A stretch of 64,000 nt of DNA from Streptomyces filamentosus (lineage in GTDB: Bacteria > Actinomycetota > Actinomycetes > Streptomycetales > Streptomycetaceae), in contig NZ_BNBE01000004.1 in NCBI RefSeq assembly GCF_014654895.1, forward strand, positions 930,001-994,000, written 5' to 3'. This document shows positions 31,912-41,027 of the stretch, one piece after another; within the stretch, counting starts at the first letter, position 1, and every line of letters starts with the position of its first letter. Below the pieces are notes generated by a model that was given only the letters and a program-made list of their open reading frames with translations, was not told the DNA's origin and did no database searches. Made by a program: the position numbers and the translations under genes.

Positions 31912-33663
31912 ATGAGCCGCACCAGCCGTACCGCCCTCATGGCGGCACTCGGCCTCATCACCGCGACCGGAGCCACCGCGACGGTCTTCGGCACCACGGC
32001 CGGCGCAGCCACCCCGGGCTGCAAGGTCGACTACAGCATCACCAACCAGTGGAACACCGGCTTCGGCGCCAACGTCGTCGTCACCAACACCGGTGACCCG
32101 ACGACCGCGTGGACCCTGGAGTGGACCTACGCCGGGAACCAGCAGGTCACCCAGGGCTGGAACGCCACCATCACCCAGTCCGGCGCCGCCGTCACCGCCA
32201 AGAGCCTGTCCTACAACGGCACGCTCGCGACCGGCGGTTCGACCTCCTTCGGCTTCAACGGCTCCTACAGCGGCACCAACGCCGTGCCGGCCGCCTTCAA
32301 GCTGAACGGCGTCACCTGCAACACCACCACGCAGCCGACGGACCCGCCGACCACTCCCCCGACCACGCCGCCCACCACCCCGCCCACGACGCCGCCGACC
32401 ACCCCGCCGGGCCAGAAGGCGGACAACCCGTACGCCGGCGCCAAGGTGTACGTGAACCCCGAGTGGTCCGCGAAGGCGGCGGCGGAGCCCGGCGGCAGCC
32501 GGATCTCCAACCAGCCCACCGGCGTCTGGCTGGACCGCATCGCGGCCATCAACGGCGCGAACGGCTCCATGGGCCTGCGCGCCCACCTCGACGAGGCCCT
32601 GAAGCAGAAGGGCAGCGGCGAGCTGGTCGTCCAGCTGGTCATCTACAACCTGCCCGGCCGCGACTGTGCCGCGCTCGCCTCCAACGGCGAGCTGGGCCCG
32701 ACCGAGATCGACAAGTACAAGACGCAGTACATCGACCCGATCGCCGCCATCCTCGGCGACGCGAAGTACGCGGGCCTGCGGATCGTCACCACGGTCGAGA
32801 TCGACTCGCTGCCGAACCTGGTCACGAACGTCGCCGGGCGTCCCACCGAGACGGCCAACTGCAACGTGATGAAGGAGAACGGCAACTACATCAAGGGCGT
32901 CGGCTACGCGCTCAACAAGCTCGGCTCCATCGCCAACGTCTACAACTACGTCGACGCGGGCCACCACGGCTGGCTGGGCTGGGACTCCAACTTCGGTCCC
33001 TCCGCCGAGCTGTTCAAGACGGCCGCGACCGCCGAGGGCTCCACGGTCGCCAACGTCCACGGCTTCATCGTGAACACGGCCAACTACAGCGCCCTGAAGG
33101 AGGACCACTTCAAGATCGGCGACAGCGTCAACGGGGCCTCCGTGCGCACGTCGAAGTGGATCGACTGGAACCAGTACACCGACGAGCTGTCCTACGCCCA
33201 GGCGATGCGCGACAAGCTGGTCGCCCTCGGCTTCGACAGCAAGCTCGGCATGCTCATCGACACCTCCCGCAACGGCTGGGGCGGCACCGCCCGGCCCACC
33301 GGCCCGGGTGCGCTGACCAGCGTCGACACCTACGTCAACGGCGGCCGTTACGACCGGCGCATCCACCTCGGCAACTGGTGCAACCAGTCCGGAGCGGGCC
33401 TCGGCGAGCGTCCCCAGGCGGCCCCGGCCGCCGGCATCGACGCGTACGTCTGGATGAAGCCCCCGGGCGAGTCCGACGGCGCCTCGAAGGAGATCCCGAA
33501 CACCGAGGGCAAGGGCTTCGACCGGATGTGCGACCCGACCTACACGGGCAACGCCCGTAACGGCAACAGCATGTCGGGCGCGCTGCCGGACGCCCCGATC
33601 TCGGGCCAGTGGTTCTCGGCCCAGTTCCAGGAGCTCATGAAGAACGCGCACCCCGCGCTGTAG
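31912..33663 (+). CDS. Exo-cellobiohydrolase (GH6) with CBM2
   Basis: This secreted 583-residue cellulase attacks cellulose from the non-reducing end, complementary to GH48. The order is signal peptide (to about 32), CBM2 (about 36-138, CKVDYSITNQWNTGFGANVV), a TPPTTPPT linker (about 143-165), and GH6 domain (about 170-583). GH6 signatures are VVQLVIYNLPGRDCAALASN with catalytic-site Asp251, VYNYVDAGHHGWLGWD, and YVWMKPPGESDG near the C-terminus. An AAAGGA ribosome site spans the GH5 stop, so the two form an operon under the same CebR boxes. A strong terminator follows. Confidence 0.94.
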   Translation: MSRTSRTALMAALGLITATGATATVFGTTAGAATPGCKVDYSITNQWNTGFGANVVVTNTGDPTTAWTLEWTYAGNQQVTQGWNATITQSGAAVTAKSLSYNGTLATGGSTSFGFNGSYSGTNAVPAAFKLNGVTCNTTTQPTDPPTTPPTTPPTTPPTTPPTTPPGQKADNPYAGAKVYVNPEWSAKAAAEPGGSRISNQPTGVWLDRIAAINGANGSMGLRAHLDEALKQKGSGELVVQLVIYNLPGRDCAALASNGELGPTEIDKYKTQYIDPIAAILGDAKYAGLRIVTTVEIDSLPNLVTNVAGRPTETANCNVMKENGNYIKGVGYALNKLGSIANVYNYVDAGHHGWLGWDSNFGPSAELFKTAATAEGSTVANVHGFIVNTANYSALKEDHFKIGDSVNGASVRTSKWIDWNQYTDELSYAQAMRDKLVALGFDSKLGMLIDTSRNGWGGTARPTGPGALTSVDTYVNGGRYDRRIHLGNWCNQSGAGLGERPQAAPAAGIDAYVWMKPPGESDGASKEIPNTEGKGFDRMCDPTYTGNARNGNSMSGALPDAPISGQWFSAQFQELMKNAHPAL

Positions 33664-33670
33664 GCCCTCC

Positions 33671-33712
33671 GGGGTGCCGGCGCCGGCCCGGCGGGACCGG
33701 CGCCGGCACCCC
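33671..33712. terminator. Strong hairpin terminator after GH6
   Basis: A 16-bp perfect stem (33671-33686 with 33697-33712) and a 10-nt loop start 8 nt after the GH6 stop. Confidence 0.75.
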
Positions 33713-33751
33713 CACGAGGAAGAACCGGAAGAACAACCGGAAAGAACGCAC

Positions 33752-33786
33752 GAGGCCGGACGGGCCCGGGAACCCCGTCCGGCCTC
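33752..33786. terminator. Second hairpin in the GH6/cebR gap
   Basis: GAGGCCGGACGGG (33752-33764) pairs with CCCGTCCGGCCTC (33774-33786). It lies between convergent GH6 and cebR and may end transcripts from either side. The rest of this 319-nt gap shows no gene. Confidence 0.6.
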
Positions 33787-33982
33787 CTCCCTTTCCCCTT
33801 TGCGCCGAGCGGCGTCCATGGCTGCGTCCATGCCTGCGTCATGGCGGCGGCACCAGGGGTGGGGACCGGAACGACGGACGGAACGCGACGGCGGCCGGGC
33901 GGGCCGCACGCGTACGGCCGCCGGGGCCGCCGGACGGGCGCCTCCGTGATCCGGCCGGGCGGCCGCGGGGAAGCCCCGGGCC

Positions 33983-35032
33983 TCAGCAGGACTCCCGGAC
34001 CACCAGTTCCGTCGGCAGGACGCGCTTCGGGGTGTCCTCCAGGGTGCCGGAGACGTCGTCGAGGAGCATCCGGGCCATGGTGCGGCCCATCTCCTCGATG
34101 GGCTGGCGGACGCTGGTGAGCGGGGGGTCCATGAGGCGGGCCACCGGGGAGTCGTCGACGCCGACCAGGGCGACGTCCTCGGGGACGCGGCGGCCGGCCT
34201 CGCGCAGCGCCGCGCGGGCGCCCGCCGCCATGACGTCGGAGGCGGCGAAGACGGCGTCCAGTTCCGGGCGGCGTTCCAGCAGGCTGCGCATGGCCGAGCG
34301 GCCGCCGTCCTCGGTGAAGTCACCGGCCGCGACGAGGCCCTCGTCGGGGGTGTGGCCCGCCTCGGCGAGGCCGGCGAGGTAGCCGCCGAGCCGGGCCCTG
34401 GCCACGTACATGTCCGGGGGGCCGGTGACGGTGGCGATGCGCTGCCGGCCGCGGCCCACCAGGTGGGCGACGGCGGCGCGGCCCGCGCCGATGTTGTCGG
34501 AGTCGACGTACGGCACGGGCTCGGCCTCGGAGCGGCGGCCGTTCATGACGACCGGGATGCCGAGTTCGCGGATGCGGTCGGGCAGCGGGTCGTCGCCGTG
34601 GACGGAGGCGAGGAGGACGCCGTCGACGCGCTGGGCGGCGAGGTACTGCTCGAAGCGCTGGCGCTCCTGCTCGGTGCGGACCAGGGTGAGCAGGAGCTGT
34701 TTGTCGGCCTCGGCGAGCTCGGCGCTGACGCCGCGGATGAGGTCGAGGAAGTAGGGCTCGGCGAAGAGCCGGGCCTCGGCCTCGGGGATGACGAGGGCGA
34801 TGGCGTCGGTGCGGCTGCCGGCGAGGGCGCGGGCGGCCTGGTTGGGGACGTAGCCCAGTTCGGCGACGGCCCGGGCCACGGCGGCGCGGGTCTGTTCGCT
34901 CACGCGCGGGGAGCCGTTGATGACCCGTGAGACGGTGCCCCGGCCGACTCCGGCGCGGGCCGCGACCTGTTCCAGGGTGGGTCTGCTGATCTGCCGTCCG
35001 TTCACGCTCGCGGTGCTCCCCTCGTCGGACAT
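33983..35032 (-). CDS. cebR: CebR, LacI-family repressor of cellulose/cellobiose genes
   Basis: This 349-residue LacI-family protein has an N-terminal helix-turn-helix (about 18-70, PTLEQVAARAGVGRGTVSRV, YVPNQAARALAGSRTDAIAL) and a ligand-binding core (EPYFLDLIRGVSAELAEADK, FAASDVMAAGARAALREAGR). Known CebR proteins bind TGGGAGCGCTCCCA and leave it when cellobiose or cellotriose is present. Two such boxes lie in its divergent region with cebE, and others stand before the cellulases here, so the assignment is firm. The ATG at 35032 was chosen over upstream in-frame codons because the helix-turn-helix then starts at the usual distance. A box 91 bp before the ATG suggests autoregulation. Confidence 0.93.
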   Translation of the reverse strand: MSDEGSTASVNGRQISRPTLEQVAARAGVGRGTVSRVINGSPRVSEQTRAAVARAVAELGYVPNQAARALAGSRTDAIALVIPEAEARLFAEPYFLDLIRGVSAELAEADKQLLLTLVRTEQERQRFEQYLAAQRVDGVLLASVHGDDPLPDRIRELGIPVVMNGRRSEAEPVPYVDSDNIGAGRAAVAHLVGRGRQRIATVTGPPDMYVARARLGGYLAGLAEAGHTPDEGLVAAGDFTEDGGRSAMRSLLERRPELDAVFAASDVMAAGARAALREAGRRVPEDVALVGVDDSPVARLMDPPLTSVRQPIEEMGRTMARMLLDDVSGTLEDTPKRVLPTELVVRESC

Positions 35033-35122
35033 CGTGCCGCTCGCCAGGGCCGCGGTGGGGTGGGCCCTCCTGGGTGGAGCGGCCGTGCCGGAGGAAGGGG
35101 CCCGCGAGGGGCCGCACCGGGA

Positions 35123-35136
35123 TGGGAGCGCTCCCA
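35123..35136. promoter_or_regulatory. CebR box upstream of cebR
   Basis: This is an exact TGGGAGCGCTCCCA, 91 bp before the cebR start codon and about 290 bp before cebE. It probably serves autoregulation of cebR. Confidence 0.9.
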
Positions 35137-35255
35137 CCCTAGAGCACCGGCCGCGCGCGGCGCCACGCGCGCGTTCAGGAGATGACGTGAAGACCCGCGT
35201 CCCGGCGGGCGGAAACCCGCCGAACACCTTCCGGTAACGAATCCGCCTTCATCTC

Positions 35256-35285
35256 TTGACACCCCCACCCCCCCGGCGGCAACCT
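35256..35285 (+). promoter_or_regulatory. Candidate cebE promoter
   Basis: TTGACA (35256-35261) is a perfect -35 hexamer; CAACCT, 18 nt further, is a weak -10. The CebR box that follows at 35299 would overlap the start of the transcript, a position that suits repression. Confidence 0.4.
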
Positions 35286-35298
35286 TCCGGCAACGACG

Positions 35299-35312
35299 TG
35301 GGAGCGCTCCCA
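35299..35312. promoter_or_regulatory. CebR box upstream of cebE
   Basis: This is an exact TGGGAGCGCTCCCA, 113 bp before the cebE ATG, just downstream of a TTGACA element. Confidence 0.92.
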
Positions 35313-35424
35313 TCAGGGGAAGCCACACAGCCTGCATCAGGTCCCGGCAGGGCCCGCCGAGCCGCGAGCAGTCGGCCGGACCTCTTGGCGCACAAAGAGC
35401 ACCACCTTGGACGAGGAGAGTGGA

Positions 35425-36762
35425 ATGCGCACTTCCAGCAGCAGACGCGGATACCGCACGGCCGCCGCGGCGGTCGCCGCGGTGGTGACCGGCACGGTCC
35501 TGCTCACCGGTTGCGGAAGCGACAAGGACGACGAGGCCGGGAAGGACGGCGGCAAGATCACCCTGCGCGTCGGCACCTTCGGGTCCTTCGGCTACGACAA
35601 CAAGACCGGCGCGAAGCTGTACGCCGAGTACGAGCGGCTCCACCCGAACATCAAGATCGAGGAGTCGAACGTCTCCGACGGTCAGAAGTACTGGGACACC
35701 CTGAAGCTGCGCCTCTCCCAGAACAGCGGCACCGCCGACATCCAGGCCATCGAGGTCGGCTACATCGCCGAGGCGACCGGCCCGACCATGGCCGCCAAGT
35801 GGCTGGACGTCGTCAAGGAGGGCGGCGCCGACACCTCCAAGTTCCTCGACTGGAAGGTCAAGCAGGCCACCACCGCCGACGGCAAGGTCATCGGCCTCGG
35901 CACCGACATCGGCCCCATGGCGGTCTGTTACAACAAGGACCTCTTCGCCAAGGCCGGACTGCCCACCGACCGCGACGAGGTCGGCAAGCTGTGGAACGGC
36001 GACTGGGCGAAGTTCCTCACCGTCGGCGAGACGTACAAGAAGAAGGCGCCCGCCGGCACCGCCTTCCACGACTCCGCCAGCGGTCTGTTCAACGCGGTGC
36101 TCTCCAGCGACCCCGTCCAGTACGCGAACTCCAGCGGCCAGCTCGACTGGGAGAACAGCCCCGGCGTGAAGAAGGCCTGGGAGCTCGGCGTCAAGGCCGC
36201 CCAGGGCGGACTCACCGCCAAGCTGCGCCAGTTCGACGAGGCGGGCACCTGGAACGCCGCCTTCAAGAACTCCAAGTTCGCCACGGTCGCCTGCCCGTCC
36301 TGGATGACCGGCATCATCAAGGACCAGGCCGGTCCCGCCAACCAGGGCAAGTGGGACATCGCCGCACCGCCCGTCGCCGGAAACTGGGGCGGCGCCTTCC
36401 TCGCCGTGCCCAAGGCGGGCAAGCACACCAAGGAGGCCGCCGAGCTGGCCGCCTGGCTGACCGCCCCCGAGCAGCACGCCAAGGTCTTCGCGGTGAACGG
36501 CAACATCCCGTCCTCGAAGGACACCCTCCTCTCCCCCGCGGTGCAGGACGCCAAGCTGCCGTACTTCGGCGACACCCCGGTGGGCAAGATCTTCTCCTCG
36601 GCGGCGGCCGGCATCACCCCCGCCGTCATCAGCCGCTACGACGGCCAGGTGAAGACCTTCCTCACCGACAACGGCATCCTCGACATCGAGCAGCGGGGCA
36701 CCGACCCGGCCAAGGCATGGGAGAACGTCAAGAAGCTGGTCGACGACAAGATCCAGCAGTAG
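35425..36762 (+). CDS. cebE: CebE, cellobiose/cellotriose-binding lipoprotein
   Basis: This 445-residue substrate-binding lipoprotein begins the cellobiose/cellotriose importer. It has an Arg-rich start, a hydrophobic segment and an LLTGC lipobox (Cys near 31). The mature region begins ITLRVGTFGSFGYDNKTGAK, characteristic of CebE, with IQAIEVGYIAEATGPTMAAK further on. The ATG at 35425 follows GAGGAG; an in-frame ATG 18 nt upstream would hide that site. cebF and cebG follow in one operon. Cellotriose and cellobiose, released by the adjacent cellulases, are the expected ligands. Confidence 0.93.
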   Translation: MRTSSSRRGYRTAAAAVAAVVTGTVLLTGCGSDKDDEAGKDGGKITLRVGTFGSFGYDNKTGAKLYAEYERLHPNIKIEESNVSDGQKYWDTLKLRLSQNSGTADIQAIEVGYIAEATGPTMAAKWLDVVKEGGADTSKFLDWKVKQATTADGKVIGLGTDIGPMAVCYNKDLFAKAGLPTDRDEVGKLWNGDWAKFLTVGETYKKKAPAGTAFHDSASGLFNAVLSSDPVQYANSSGQLDWENSPGVKKAWELGVKAAQGGLTAKLRQFDEAGTWNAAFKNSKFATVACPSWMTGIIKDQAGPANQGKWDIAAPPVAGNWGGAFLAVPKAGKHTKEAAELAAWLTAPEQHAKVFAVNGNIPSSKDTLLSPAVQDAKLPYFGDTPVGKIFSSAAAGITPAVISRYDGQVKTFLTDNGILDIEQRGTDPAKAWENVKKLVDDKIQQ

Positions 36763-36853
36763 CGGGGACCGTGCGCCGGCCCGCCGCCACCTGCCGGCGG
36801 CGGGCCGGCACCGTCCGCACCACCGCACGCATCGACCTGGAAGGACGCCACCC

Positions 36854-37864
36854 GTGGCCACCTCCGTACGGGCGACGCAGGACGGCACCCCGCCGCCCGC
36901 CGCACCGCCCTCCCCGCCCGCCCCGCACGGCCGGCGCCGCCGCTCCGGCCCGGGCGGCTGGCGCAGCACCCTGTACCGCTGGGACGTCAAGGCGATCCCG
37001 TACGTCTTCATCACCCCCTTCTTCCTCACCTTCGCCGCCTTCGGCCTCTTCCCGCTGATCTACACGGGCTGGCTCTCGCTCAACCGGGTCGAGCTCGGCG
37101 GCACGCCCGAGTGGAAGGGCCTGGAGAACTACACCGACCTCGCCACCAGCGAGTTCTTCTGGAACGCGCTCCTCAACACCTTCACCATCGGTGTCATCTC
37201 GACCGTCCCGCAGCTGCTGATGGCCCTCGGCCTCGCCCACCTGCTGAACTACAAGCTCCGCGGCCGCGGCTTCTTCCGGGTCGCCATCCTCGCCCCGTAC
37301 GCCACCTCGATCGCGGCGGCGACACTGGTCTTCGCCCAGCTCTTCAACACCGACTACGGGATGATCAACGGCGTCCTCGACTGGGTCGGGATCGGGCCGG
37401 TCGACTGGAAGAACTCCAAGTGGCCGGCGCAGATCGCGATCTCCGTCATCGTCACCTGGCGCTGGACCGGCTACAACGCGCTGATCTACCTGGCCGCCAT
37501 GCAGGCCGTGCCGCAGGACCTCTACGAGGCCGCCTCGCTGGACGGCGCGTCCCGCTGGCGCCAGTTCATCAGCGTCACCATCCCCTCCATCCGGCCGACG
37601 ATCTTCTTCACGATCATCGTCTCCACCATCGGCGCCACCCAGCTCTTCGGCGAGCCGATGCTCTTCGGCGGCAGCGTCGGCATCAGCGGCGGCAGCGGTC
37701 ACCAGTTCCAGACCCTGAGCCTCCTGATGTACGAGAAGGGCTGGATCACCGGCGCGCTGGGCTCCGCCTCCGCGATCGCCTGGGTCATGCTGGCGCTCCT
37801 GCTGCTCATCGGCGGCATCCAGGCGCTGCTCTCCCGCCGCAACCGCAAGAAGCTGGGGGACTGA
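36854..37864 (+). CDS. cebF: CebF, cellobiose ABC transporter permease
   Basis: This 336-residue MalF-type permease has a Pro/Arg-rich N-terminal tail (about 1-45), six predicted spans starting at IPYVFITPFFLTFAAFGLFP, and an EAA loop YEAASLDGASRWRQFISVTI for contact with the ATPase. The GTG start follows GGAAGGA. It is 91 nt after cebE and 3 nt before cebG. The operon has no ATPase gene; in Streptomyces the shared MsiK protein energises this transporter. Confidence 0.93.
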   Translation: MATSVRATQDGTPPPAAPPSPPAPHGRRRRSGPGGWRSTLYRWDVKAIPYVFITPFFLTFAAFGLFPLIYTGWLSLNRVELGGTPEWKGLENYTDLATSEFFWNALLNTFTIGVISTVPQLLMALGLAHLLNYKLRGRGFFRVAILAPYATSIAAATLVFAQLFNTDYGMINGVLDWVGIGPVDWKNSKWPAQIAISVIVTWRWTGYNALIYLAAMQAVPQDLYEAASLDGASRWRQFISVTIPSIRPTIFFTIIVSTIGATQLFGEPMLFGGSVGISGGSGHQFQTLSLLMYEKGWITGALGSASAIAWVMLALLLLIGGIQALLSRRNRKKLGD

Positions 37865-37867
37865 CCC

Positions 37868-38782
37868 ATGGCCCGCACCCTCGACACCTCCCCGTCCGTC
37901 GAGCCCAAGACGCCGGGCGTCCGCCCGGGGCGCCGCCGCTTCCGCCAGACGGCGGGCCGGCAGCACCACGCGGGACCGCTCACCTACGTCCTGCTGATCG
38001 TCGCGACGGTGGTCTCGCTCTTCCCGCTGTACTGGAACGTGGTCGCCGCCTCGCACACCGGTGACCGCGTCGTCCAGGCGCCCGCACCGCTGCTGCCCGG
38101 CTCCCGTCTGCTCGACAACCTCAGCTTCGCCTGGGACCAGGTCGACATGGGCGAGGCCCTGGTCAACACCACGATCGTGGCGAGCCTGGTGGCCGCCTCC
38201 ACCGTCCTCTTCTCCACGCTGGCCGGCTTCGCCTTCGCCAAGCTGCCCTTCAAGGGCCGCGGCATGCTGCTCTCCCTGGTCGTCGCCACCATGACGATCC
38301 CGCCGCAGCTCAGCGTCATCCCGCTCTACCAGATCATCACCGACCTCGGCTGGTTCGACCAGCTCCAGTCGGTCGTCCTGCCCTCGCTCGTCGCGGCCTT
38401 CGGCGTCTTCTTCATGCGCCAGTTCCTCGTGGAGGCGCTGCCCGTCGAGCTGGTCGAGGCGGCCCGGATGGACGGCGCGCACAGCCTGCGCATCATCTGG
38501 CACGTGGTCTTCCCGGTGGCCCGCCCGGCCATGGCCGTGCTCGGCATGCTCGTCTTCGTCCAGGCGTGGAACGACTTCTTCTGGCCGTTCATCGCGCTCA
38601 CCCCGGACGGCAGCCCGACCCTCCAGGTCGCCCTCGCCGGTCTCGGCGCGGGCAACCACACCGTCGACCACGCGATCGTCCTGACCGGCGCGCTGATATC
38701 GACCGTGCCGCTGCTGCTGGTCTTCGCCTTCCTGGGCAAGCACATCGTGGGCGGCATCACCGCCGGCGCGGTCAAGAGCTGA
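37868..38782 (+). CDS. cebG: CebG, cellobiose ABC transporter permease
   Basis: This 304-residue MalG-type permease, partner of CebF, has six predicted spans (LTYVLLIVATVVSLFPLYWN first) and an EAA loop VEAARMDGAHSLRIIWHVVF. It starts 3 nt after the cebF stop, so it is translationally coupled. The beta-glucosidase gene follows 107 nt downstream, completing import and hydrolysis of cellobiose. Confidence 0.93.
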   Translation: MARTLDTSPSVEPKTPGVRPGRRRFRQTAGRQHHAGPLTYVLLIVATVVSLFPLYWNVVAASHTGDRVVQAPAPLLPGSRLLDNLSFAWDQVDMGEALVNTTIVASLVAASTVLFSTLAGFAFAKLPFKGRGMLLSLVVATMTIPPQLSVIPLYQIITDLGWFDQLQSVVLPSLVAAFGVFFMRQFLVEALPVELVEAARMDGAHSLRIIWHVVFPVARPAMAVLGMLVFVQAWNDFFWPFIALTPDGSPTLQVALAGLGAGNHTVDHAIVLTGALISTVPLLLVFAFLGKHIVGGITAGAVKS

Positions 38783-38874
38783 CCCGCCCCACCCCTCTCC
38801 GTACCGCAATTCCCGTCGGCCGTACGGGTCCGCCGCCGTCGCCGGACCCGTACGTGCCGACCCGTACCCCGCGT

Positions 38875-38888
38875 TGGGAGCGCCCTCC
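38875..38888 (+). promoter_or_regulatory. Degenerate CebR box at the bglC start
   Basis: TGGGAGCGCCCTCC has one intact half-site and overlaps the ribosome-binding region immediately before the bglC ATG. It may be a weak internal CebR roadblock site, or just a GGGAG ribosome site that looks like one. Confidence 0.35.
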
Positions 38889-38889
38889 T

Positions 38890-40332
38890 ATGACCGCGTC
38901 CGAGACCCGGCCGCTCACCGCCACCCGTTCCTTCCCCTCCGACTTCCTCTGGGGCGCGGCCACCGCCGCCTACCAGATCGAGGGAGCCGCCCGTGAGGAC
39001 GGCCGCACCCCGTCCATCTGGGACACCTTCTCGCACACCCCCGGCAAGGTCTTCGAGGGCCACACCGGCGACGTCGCCGTCGACCACTACCACCGGTTCC
39101 GGGACGACGTCGCGCTCATGGCCGAACTCGGCCTGAACGCCTACCGGTTCTCCGTCTCCTGGTCCCGGGTCCAGCCCACCGGCCGGGGTCCCGCCGTCCA
39201 GAAGGGCCTGGACTTCTACCGGTCGCTGGTGGACGAGCTGCTCGCCGCCGGCATCGAGCCGGCCCTCACCCTCTACCACTGGGACCTGCCGCAGGAGCTG
39301 GAGGACGCGGGCGGCTGGCCCGAGCGCGCCACGGCCGAGCGGTTCGCCGAGTACGCCGGGATCGTCGCCGACGCCGTCGGCGACCGCGTCAAGCGGTGGA
39401 CCACGCTCAACGAGCCCTGGTGCAGCGCCTTCCTCGGTTACGGCTCCGGGGTGCACGCCCCCGGCCGGACCGACCCGGTCGCCGCGCTGCGCGCCGCCCA
39501 CCACCTCAACCTCGGTCACGGCCTCGCCGTCCAGGCGCTGCGCGCGTCCCTGCCGTCGGACCGGCAGATCTCGGTCTCGCTGAACCTGCACGAGGTCCGG
39601 GCGCGCGGCAACTCCGCCGAGGACCTGGAGGCGGCCCGCCGGATCGACGCCGTCGGCAACCGCGTCTGGCTCGGCCCGATGCTGGAGGGCGCGTACCCCG
39701 AGGACCTGATCGCCGACACCCGGCACCTCACCGACTGGTCCTTCGTCCAGCCCGGCGACACGGCGACGGCGAACCAGCCGCTCGACTTCCTCGCCATCAA
39801 CTACTACGCGCCCACGCTGGTGGCGCACGTCGCCGAGGGCGAGGAGAAGCCGCAGGACGACGGGCACGGCGACAGCGCCCACTCGCCGTGGCCGGGCGCC
39901 GACTCGGTCGCCTTCCACCGCGCGCCCGGCGAGCGGACGGCGATGGGCTGGCCGGTCGACCCGACCGGCCTGTACGACCTGCTGCGCCGGACCGCCGACG
40001 CGTACCCGGGCCTGCCGCTGGTGATCAGCGAGAACGGCGCCGCGTACGAGGACACGGTCGGCGACGACGGCGGGGTGCACGACCCCGAGCGCACCGCCTA
40101 CGTGCACGCGCACCTGGCGGAGGTGCACCGGGCGATGGCCGACGGCATCGACGTCCGGGGCTACTTCCTGTGGTCGCTGCTCGACAACTTCGAGTGGGCG
40201 TACGGCTACGCGAAGCGGTTCGGGATGGTGCGGGTGGACTACGACACCCTGGAGCGCACCCCGAAGACCAGTGCCCGCTGGTACTCCCGGGTGGCGCGCT
40301 CGGGCGAGCTGCACGCGCCCGACGCGCTCTGA
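38890..40332 (+). CDS. bglC: Beta-glucosidase (GH1), BglC type
   Basis: This 480-residue cytoplasmic beta-glucosidase splits imported cellobiose and cellotriose to glucose. By removing the inducer it also resets CebR. It has no signal peptide. GH1 landmarks are FLWGAATAAYQIEGAAREDG at the N-terminus, acid/base Glu175 in TLNEPW, nucleophile Glu381 in ISENGAAY, and the C-terminal FLWSLLDNFEWAYGY. The length is typical. The ATG at 38890 follows GGGAG. It ends in a bidirectional hairpin. Confidence 0.94.
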   Translation: MTASETRPLTATRSFPSDFLWGAATAAYQIEGAAREDGRTPSIWDTFSHTPGKVFEGHTGDVAVDHYHRFRDDVALMAELGLNAYRFSVSWSRVQPTGRGPAVQKGLDFYRSLVDELLAAGIEPALTLYHWDLPQELEDAGGWPERATAERFAEYAGIVADAVGDRVKRWTTLNEPWCSAFLGYGSGVHAPGRTDPVAALRAAHHLNLGHGLAVQALRASLPSDRQISVSLNLHEVRARGNSAEDLEAARRIDAVGNRVWLGPMLEGAYPEDLIADTRHLTDWSFVQPGDTATANQPLDFLAINYYAPTLVAHVAEGEEKPQDDGHGDSAHSPWPGADSVAFHRAPGERTAMGWPVDPTGLYDLLRRTADAYPGLPLVISENGAAYEDTVGDDGGVHDPERTAYVHAHLAEVHRAMADGIDVRGYFLWSLLDNFEWAYGYAKRFGMVRVDYDTLERTPKTSARWYSRVARSGELHAPDAL

Positions 40333-40355
40333 CCGAAGGCTCGGGAGCACGGGGA

Positions 40356-40386
40356 AGGGCCGTGCCGGTGGAACCGGCACGGCCCT
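40356..40386. terminator. Bidirectional terminator after bglC
   Basis: AGGGCCGTGCCGGT (40356-40369) pairs with ACCGGCACGGCCCT (40373-40386) over a 3-nt loop, between the convergent stops at 40332 and 40407. Confidence 0.75.
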
Positions 40387-40406
40387 CGGTGCTGTCCTGC
40401 GGTGGA

Positions 40407-40877
40407 TCAGATGTCGATGACCCGGTAGCCGATGACGTAGACGCCGCCGGAGCCCTCGACGGTGCGCCACTGGGTCTCGGCGCCGACCTCGCTGCCGGTG
40501 ACGAGGGTGGAGCCGAGCTTGTCGTCGCCGCCGAAGGTGTCCTTGTCCCACAGGGTCAGGGTGCGGGCCTGCTCCCTGCCGAGGATGAGCGCGGCGTTGC
40601 CGTTGCCGTCCGCCATGGAGCGGACGTAGCCGGAGCCCATCGTCTGGTAGGTGATGCCGTTGCCGGGCCAGACCTTGACGGCGTTGCCGTTGGCGTCGGT
40701 GATCTTGAGGTACGCCTCGTCGTGGTCGCCCTCGCTGTTCTGCTGGCAGTGCAGCTCGAACAGCTCGATCTTCACGTAGTCGATCGGCTCGGCGTGGGCG
40801 GTGCCGGCGAAGGCGCCGAGGGTGCCGAGCCCGAGGAGGGCGGTGGCGGCGATGCGTGCGACGCGGTTCTTGCGCAT
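40407..40877 (-). CDS. Small secreted protein of unknown function
   Basis: This 156-residue protein has a clear Sec signal peptide (KNRVARIAATALLGLG, cleavage near AHA at about 29). The mature part is acidic and beta-rich (YVKIELFELHCQQNSEGDHD, LTLWDKDTFGGDDKLGSTLV), somewhat like a C2-type sandwich, with Asp clusters that could bind calcium. I do not recognise a family. The ATG is clear but the ribosome site is weak. A 41-bp perfect palindrome lies 92 bp upstream and may control it. Confidence 0.8.
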   Translation of the reverse strand: MRKNRVARIAATALLGLGTLGAFAGTAHAEPIDYVKIELFELHCQQNSEGDHDEAYLKITDANGNAVKVWPGNGITYQTMGSGYVRSMADGNGNAALILGREQARTLTLWDKDTFGGDDKLGSTLVTGSEVGAETQWRTVEGSGGVYVIGYRVIDI

Positions 40878-40968
40878 GGTGTGTCTCCCCCGAAGGTGTG
40901 CGTTCCGCTGGGTGTCTTCCGTGCCGTTCCCCCGGCACGTCCCTCACTGTGCCGGGTCCGGCCCGCCT

Positions 40969-41009
40969 CGTTCTACGCGCGTTCCGTTGAACGGAACGCG
41001 CGTAGAACG
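40969..41009. repeat. 41-bp perfect palindrome between an IclR gene and a secreted-protein gene
   Basis: The left arm CGTTCTACGCGCGTTCCGTT (40969-40988) and an exactly complementary right arm (40990-41009) are separated by a single G. It is 18 bp downstream of the IclR stop codon and 92 bp upstream of the secreted-protein ATG, both on the minus strand. It could be the IclR-type operator of the small gene, the terminator of the IclR gene, or both. No T tract follows. Confidence 0.85.
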
Positions 41010-41027
41010 GAGTTGGCGGGCACCCGG

